Below are positions 60,665 to 64,000 of a stretch of 64,000 nucleotides of DNA, piece by piece; within the stretch, counting starts at the first letter, position 1, and each line of letters begins with the position of its first letter. Made by a program: the position numbers and the translations under genes. The DNA is taken from positions 1 through 64,000 of the forward strand of contig NZ_FPAY01000008.1 in NCBI RefSeq assembly GCF_900116495.1, in the 5' to 3' direction. The notes below the pieces were generated by a model that worked only from the letters and a program-made list of their open reading frames with translations, ran no database searches and had not been told where the DNA came from. Source of the DNA: Arthrobacter sp. ov118 (lineage in GTDB: Bacteria; Actinomycetota; Actinomycetes; Actinomycetales; Micrococcaceae).

Positions 60665-63261
60665 CCCTCGCACCGCAGCGCAACAGCGGACCCGACGCAG
60701 GAACGTCTGCACCGGACGACCCGACAGTCCAGCCGCCGGCCATGGCGTCCCGGCCGGACGGACCCGGCGCCCAGCCTTGGGTGATGGCGTCCGCCGTCGC
60801 CGTCGCCGTCGCGGGTGCCGCCCTCGGATTCAACGGGGTCCTGCGCGGGTGGGCCTGGTACTCCCCGGTGTTCACCACCGTCCTCGCGGTCGCCTTCTCG
60901 ATGGCGACGCTCCGGGCGCTGCGGGCCCCGAGGTGGATCGTTGCCGCCGGCGGACTGGCGTCCTTGATCCTGGCCCTGACCTTCACGTTTTTCCGGAAGT
61001 ACAGCATCGCGGGCTTTATCCCGTCGTCGGACACCATGAACTATCTGGAAAAATTCCTCCGGCGGGCCAGCGAGACAGTCCTCGCCGAGAGCACTCCCGT
61101 GGCCCCCAACGCTGGAATCGTCATGCTGATTTGCGCCGTCCTCGGGCTTCTGGTGATCCTCGTGGATGCCCTCGCGTTCCCGCTGGGCCTGCCGGCCACG
61201 AGCGGACTGGGCATCCTGGCAATTCTCGTGGTGCCGGCCATGGTCAAGCCCCAAAGCGTCGGGGTGCTCGGGTTCGTCGGGGCAGCCGTCGGCTACCTGA
61301 TGATCCTGGGTTGCAGCCATTGGTTCACGCCGGCCGCCCGCACCCGGGCCGACACAGCCCGCGACCCGGGACAAATCCGGCGTGGCACCGTCACGGCCGC
61401 TCTGGCGCTGACCCTCACGCTGTTGCTGCAGACCGTCATTCCGGGCTTTGACCAGGGCACGTTCCCGCAGGGCTCGAGGCTGAACCCGTTCGGCAGCGCC
61501 ACCGGCCTGAACCCGATGATCAGCCTGGGCAACAGCCTGCGCAGCCCAACCGGAGAGGGCCGGATCACCTTCGCCACGAACGCCCCGGCGGCGCCCTATC
61601 TGCGCTCGGTGACGGTGGACAGCTTCGACGGCGATTCCTGGGCGCCCGATGACCGGGAGTCCAGCCGGCGGCAGGGCACCGGCAGGATCGACGCCGGCCT
61701 CGATTCCACCGTGACCGAGGTCCGGGTGATCACGGCGGTCAACACGGGCCAGTTCACGAGTCCCTACCTCCCCGCGCCCTACGCCCCGGAGTCGGTTAGC
61801 GGCCTCACGGGGCGCTGGAGCTGGGATCCGGCAACGCTCAGCATCAAGGGCGTCGACACCAACTCCCGCGACCAGCAGTATCTGGTCACCTCCGTCGCTC
61901 CCCAGCTCACCGCCGGACTGCTGCGGGAAGCCTCCCGGCCGGTCAGCGGGATCCCCGAGCAGTTCCTCCGGCAGCCGGCAAACGTTCCGGAGATTGTCCG
62001 CACCACGGCCGATGCCGTGACGGCCGGGGCCACCACACCGTATACGCGGGCCATGGCCATCCAGAACTATCTGCGCTCCGCCGCATTCACCTATTCCCTG
62101 CAATCCCCCGTGCAGGGCGGCTATGACGGCAACGGCTTGTCGGTGCTGGCGGACTTCCTGACCCAGAAGAGCGGCTACTGCATCCATTTCGCTTCCGCCA
62201 TGGCCGTGATGGCACGGTTGCAGGGCATTCCAAGCAGGATCGCCGTGGGCTACGCCCCGGGCCGCTCCACCGGCGCCACCGTGTCCGTCGCAGGTCAGGG
62301 CGCGCTGCCGGAGTTCGAGGTTGACTCCCGGGACGCCCACGCGTGGCCGGAGCTCTACTTCCCGGGCCTCGGCTGGGTGCCGTTCGAGCCGACGCCCTCC
62401 CGCGGGATCGTCCCCGCCTACGCCACGGAAGCCGCCGCGCCCAGCGGCGCCAGCACCAATGAACGCACCGACGCCCTGACGCCCGGAGACGGTTCCAGCC
62501 GGGCGCCCGTCCCCACCTTCGCCCCCGTTCCCCTTCCCGGCGCGGGGACAACCACTGCCGCGGACCCGCGAGCGGCACAGGCGCTCTACGGTGTCGGAGC
62601 GGTGCTGCTGCTGGTGCTGCTCGTGGCGTCTCCGCGGCTGGCCCGCGCACGGGTGCGGCGCCGCAGGCTAAGCATGTCGGACCGCGGCAATGGCGGCGGA
62701 CCGGCGGCGCCGGCCTGGGCGGAACTGCGCGACCTTGCCACGGACTACGGCGTGGCGCCCGTGGCGAGCGAAACACCGCGGCATTTCTCCCGGCGGTTGC
62801 GGGTCTCGGGGGCGCTGGGCGAACCATCGGGCGAATCCTTCGGGAAACCCTCCGGCGCGGACAATCCCGGGCAGCGGGCCGCCGCGGCTCTCACTGAAGA
62901 CTTTGAACGCGAGCAGTACGGCCGCCCGAACCCCACCGCCTGGACTGCCGGTTCGGGGACGGCCGGTGTGGGGACGGCCGGTGTGGGGACGGCCGGTTCC
63001 GCCGGGGACATTGAACCCGCGGACCCGTCCGACTCTGCGGCCGCCAGGATTGCCCTGGTGCAGGCCTCGCTGCGGGCCAACGCAACGCTCGGCGTCCGGC
63101 TCCGCGCCGAGTGGCTGCCGCCGTCGGTTCTCTCGGGATGGCGCCGGTCGCTGCCGGCGCCCCGTCAGGTCCTGTCGCGAACAGCACAGCGCACCCGGCG
63201 CGGTGCCACGGAAGCCTGGGGGCTGATCCGCAACACCGTCCGCCGGGTGCGCCGCGGCTAG
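60661..63261 (+). CDS. TgpA-like transglutaminase membrane protein
   Basis: 866 residues. Six or seven N-terminal helices (DUF3488 region, residues about 38-270), an extracytoplasmic part with a transglutaminase core, a helix near residue 645 (GAVLLLVLLVASP) and a cytoplasmic DUF4129-like tail. The catalytic cysteine is in KSGYCIHFASAMAVM (about 506), the histidine in SRDAHAWPELYF (about 559), followed by GWVPFEPTPSRG. A GTAGV repeat (about 762-778) lies in the tail. It closes the moxR-DUF58 operon. Relatives in Pseudomonas are essential for viability; the cross-linked substrate is unknown. Confidence 0.93.
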   Translation: MTLAPQRNSGPDAGTSAPDDPTVQPPAMASRPDGPGAQPWVMASAVAVAVAGAALGFNGVLRGWAWYSPVFTTVLAVAFSMATLRALRAPRWIVAAGGLASLILALTFTFFRKYSIAGFIPSSDTMNYLEKFLRRASETVLAESTPVAPNAGIVMLICAVLGLLVILVDALAFPLGLPATSGLGILAILVVPAMVKPQSVGVLGFVGAAVGYLMILGCSHWFTPAARTRADTARDPGQIRRGTVTAALALTLTLLLQTVIPGFDQGTFPQGSRLNPFGSATGLNPMISLGNSLRSPTGEGRITFATNAPAAPYLRSVTVDSFDGDSWAPDDRESSRRQGTGRIDAGLDSTVTEVRVITAVNTGQFTSPYLPAPYAPESVSGLTGRWSWDPATLSIKGVDTNSRDQQYLVTSVAPQLTAGLLREASRPVSGIPEQFLRQPANVPEIVRTTADAVTAGATTPYTRAMAIQNYLRSAAFTYSLQSPVQGGYDGNGLSVLADFLTQKSGYCIHFASAMAVMARLQGIPSRIAVGYAPGRSTGATVSVAGQGALPEFEVDSRDAHAWPELYFPGLGWVPFEPTPSRGIVPAYATEAAAPSGASTNERTDALTPGDGSSRAPVPTFAPVPLPGAGTTTAADPRAAQALYGVGAVLLLVLLVASPRLARARVRRRRLSMSDRGNGGGPAAPAWAELRDLATDYGVAPVASETPRHFSRRLRVSGALGEPSGESFGKPSGADNPGQRAAAALTEDFEREQYGRPNPTAWTAGSGTAGVGTAGVGTAGSAGDIEPADPSDSAAARIALVQASLRANATLGVRLRAEWLPPSVLSGWRRSLPAPRQVLSRTAQRTRRGATEAWGLIRNTVRRVRRG

Positions 63262-63279
63262 TCGGCCGGGCCGGCTGTC

Positions 63280-64000
63280 TTAGCCGGCGTAGGGGTCGGC
63301 GATGCCGATGTACTGGGTGTAGAGGTATTCCTCGATGCCTTCGAGCCCGCCTTCGCGGCCCAGGCCGGACTGCTTGACCCCGCCGAAGGGTGCGGCCGCG
63401 TTGGAGACCACGCCGGCGTTCAAGCCCAGCATGCCGGTCTCGAGCCGTTCGCCCATCCGGATGCCCCGGTTGAGGTCCTTCGTGAAGACATAGGCCACCA
63501 GCCCGTACTCGGTGTTGTTCGCGAGCCGCACGGCCTCGTCCTCGGTGCCGAAGGTGATGATCGGGGCGACCGGGCCGAAGATTTCCTCGGACAGGATCCG
63601 GGTACCCTCGGCGACGCCCTTGAGGATGGTCGGCTGGTAGAAGTAGCCGGGGCCGTCCACGGGTGCGCCGCCTGCCACGGCCACGGCACCGGCGGAGACG
63701 GCGTCGGTGACGAGCTCGTGGACCTTGTCCCGGCTCTTCGCATCGATCAGCGGACCCACCTTGGACTCGGCCTCGGTCCCGCGGGCCGTGGTCATGTCCT
63801 TCATCTTCGCCGCGAACTTCTCCGCGAACTCATCCGCAACGGACTCGTGCACGATGAACCGGTTCGCCGCGGTGCAGGCCTCGCCCATGTTCCGCAGCTT
63901 CGCCAGCATGGCCCCGGCGACGGCGGCATCGACGTCGGCGTCCTCGAACACCACGAACGGGGCGTTCCCGCCGAGCTCCATCGAGGTACGCAGGACCGTT
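63280..64000 (-). CDS. Aldehyde dehydrogenase, succinate-semialdehyde type (C-terminal part)
   Basis: The frame is open from the right edge of the window; an internal ATG at 63981 is within the conserved TSMELGGNAPF motif, so the gene begins outside. About 239 residues are visible: ELGGNAPFVVFEDADVDAAV, the catalytic cysteine in GEACTAANRF, EEIFGPVAPI and the end GGVKQSGLGREGG followed by GIEEYLYTQYIGI. These fit NAD(P)-dependent succinate-semialdehyde dehydrogenases (gabD type), which oxidise succinate semialdehyde to succinate. Other small semialdehydes are possible. The gene is convergent with the transglutaminase gene, with only 18 bases between them. Confidence 0.9.
   Translation of the reverse strand, partial: TVLRTSMELGGNAPFVVFEDADVDAAVAGAMLAKLRNMGEACTAANRFIVHESVADEFAEKFAAKMKDMTTARGTEAESKVGPLIDAKSRDKVHELVTDAVSAGAVAVAGGAPVDGPGYFYQPTILKGVAEGTRILSEEIFGPVAPIITFGTEDEAVRLANNTEYGLVAYVFTKDLNRGIRMGERLETGMLGLNAGVVSNAAAPFGGVKQSGLGREGGLEGIEEYLYTQYIGIADPYAG

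Noticed and set aside
59986..62340. Long reverse frame opposite the DUF58 and transglutaminase genes
   Set aside because: Antisense of two complete, recognisable genes; no family motifs and low-complexity composition.

Overview
The window is GC-rich actinobacterial chromosome, most likely from the Micrococcaceae (Arthrobacter or Pseudarthrobacter type). Support comes from the conserved order tRNA-Gln / glmU / prs / rplY / pth, the block tatD / rpf / rsmA / ispE / ABC-F, a SufU-SufS pair, a SCO4848-type membrane protein, a DUF2505 protein, and frequent GTG and TTG starts. All calls were made by reading sequence and translations; no database search was run.

Layout. 1-297: end of an IS element (probably IS30 family) cut by the window edge. 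520-9811: housekeeping and small genes (a shortened FAD oxidoreductase, deoC, mfd with a YdjM-like membrane hydrolase, an SDR protein, DUF2505, SCO4848-like). 9908-11692: VanZ-like protein and UDP-glucose dehydrogenase. 11736-13507: sufS-sufU. 13792-33745: a large envelope polysaccharide locus. It holds a CDP-alcohol phosphotransferase, gmd and fcl (GDP-fucose), two secreted beta-helix proteins, a GT4 glycosyltransferase, a GDPD-fold lipoprotein, a 1114-residue PKD/LamG surface protein, Wzy-, Wzz- and Wzx-like proteins, a WecG/TagA transferase, a TagD-type cytidylyltransferase and a WbaP-type initiating transferase. Most run leftward and several overlap by 4-8 bases. 33746-34958 is a 1.2 kb gap without a credible gene. 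34959-46207 carries four consecutive large ATP-binding LuxR (LAL/STAND) regulators. 46427-50616 is pth, rplY, prs, glmU and tRNA-Gln.

50780-51415 is the most unusual stretch. It is a non-coding array of about twenty degenerate units built on a palindromic ACATGT core, spaced alternately 32 and 29 bases, with two long near-identical hairpins set into it. 51424-57708 is an ABC-F ATPase, ispE, rsmA, an Rpf and tatD. 57881-63261 is a moxR / DUF58 / transglutaminase operon preceded by four 11-base direct repeats. The window ends inside a succinate-semialdehyde-type aldehyde dehydrogenase.

How the genes fit together: ugd, gmd and fcl supply UDP-glucuronate and GDP-fucose. WbaP starts a repeat unit on undecaprenyl phosphate, the glycosyltransferases extend it, and Wzx/Wzy/Wzz export, polymerise and set its length. 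The TagD-like enzyme, CDP-alcohol transferase and GDPD-fold lipoprotein suggest an alcohol-phosphate (glycerol-phosphate-like) decoration. The beta-helix proteins may act on the polymer outside the cell. The four LAL regulators beside the locus are candidates for its control, but this is inference from position.
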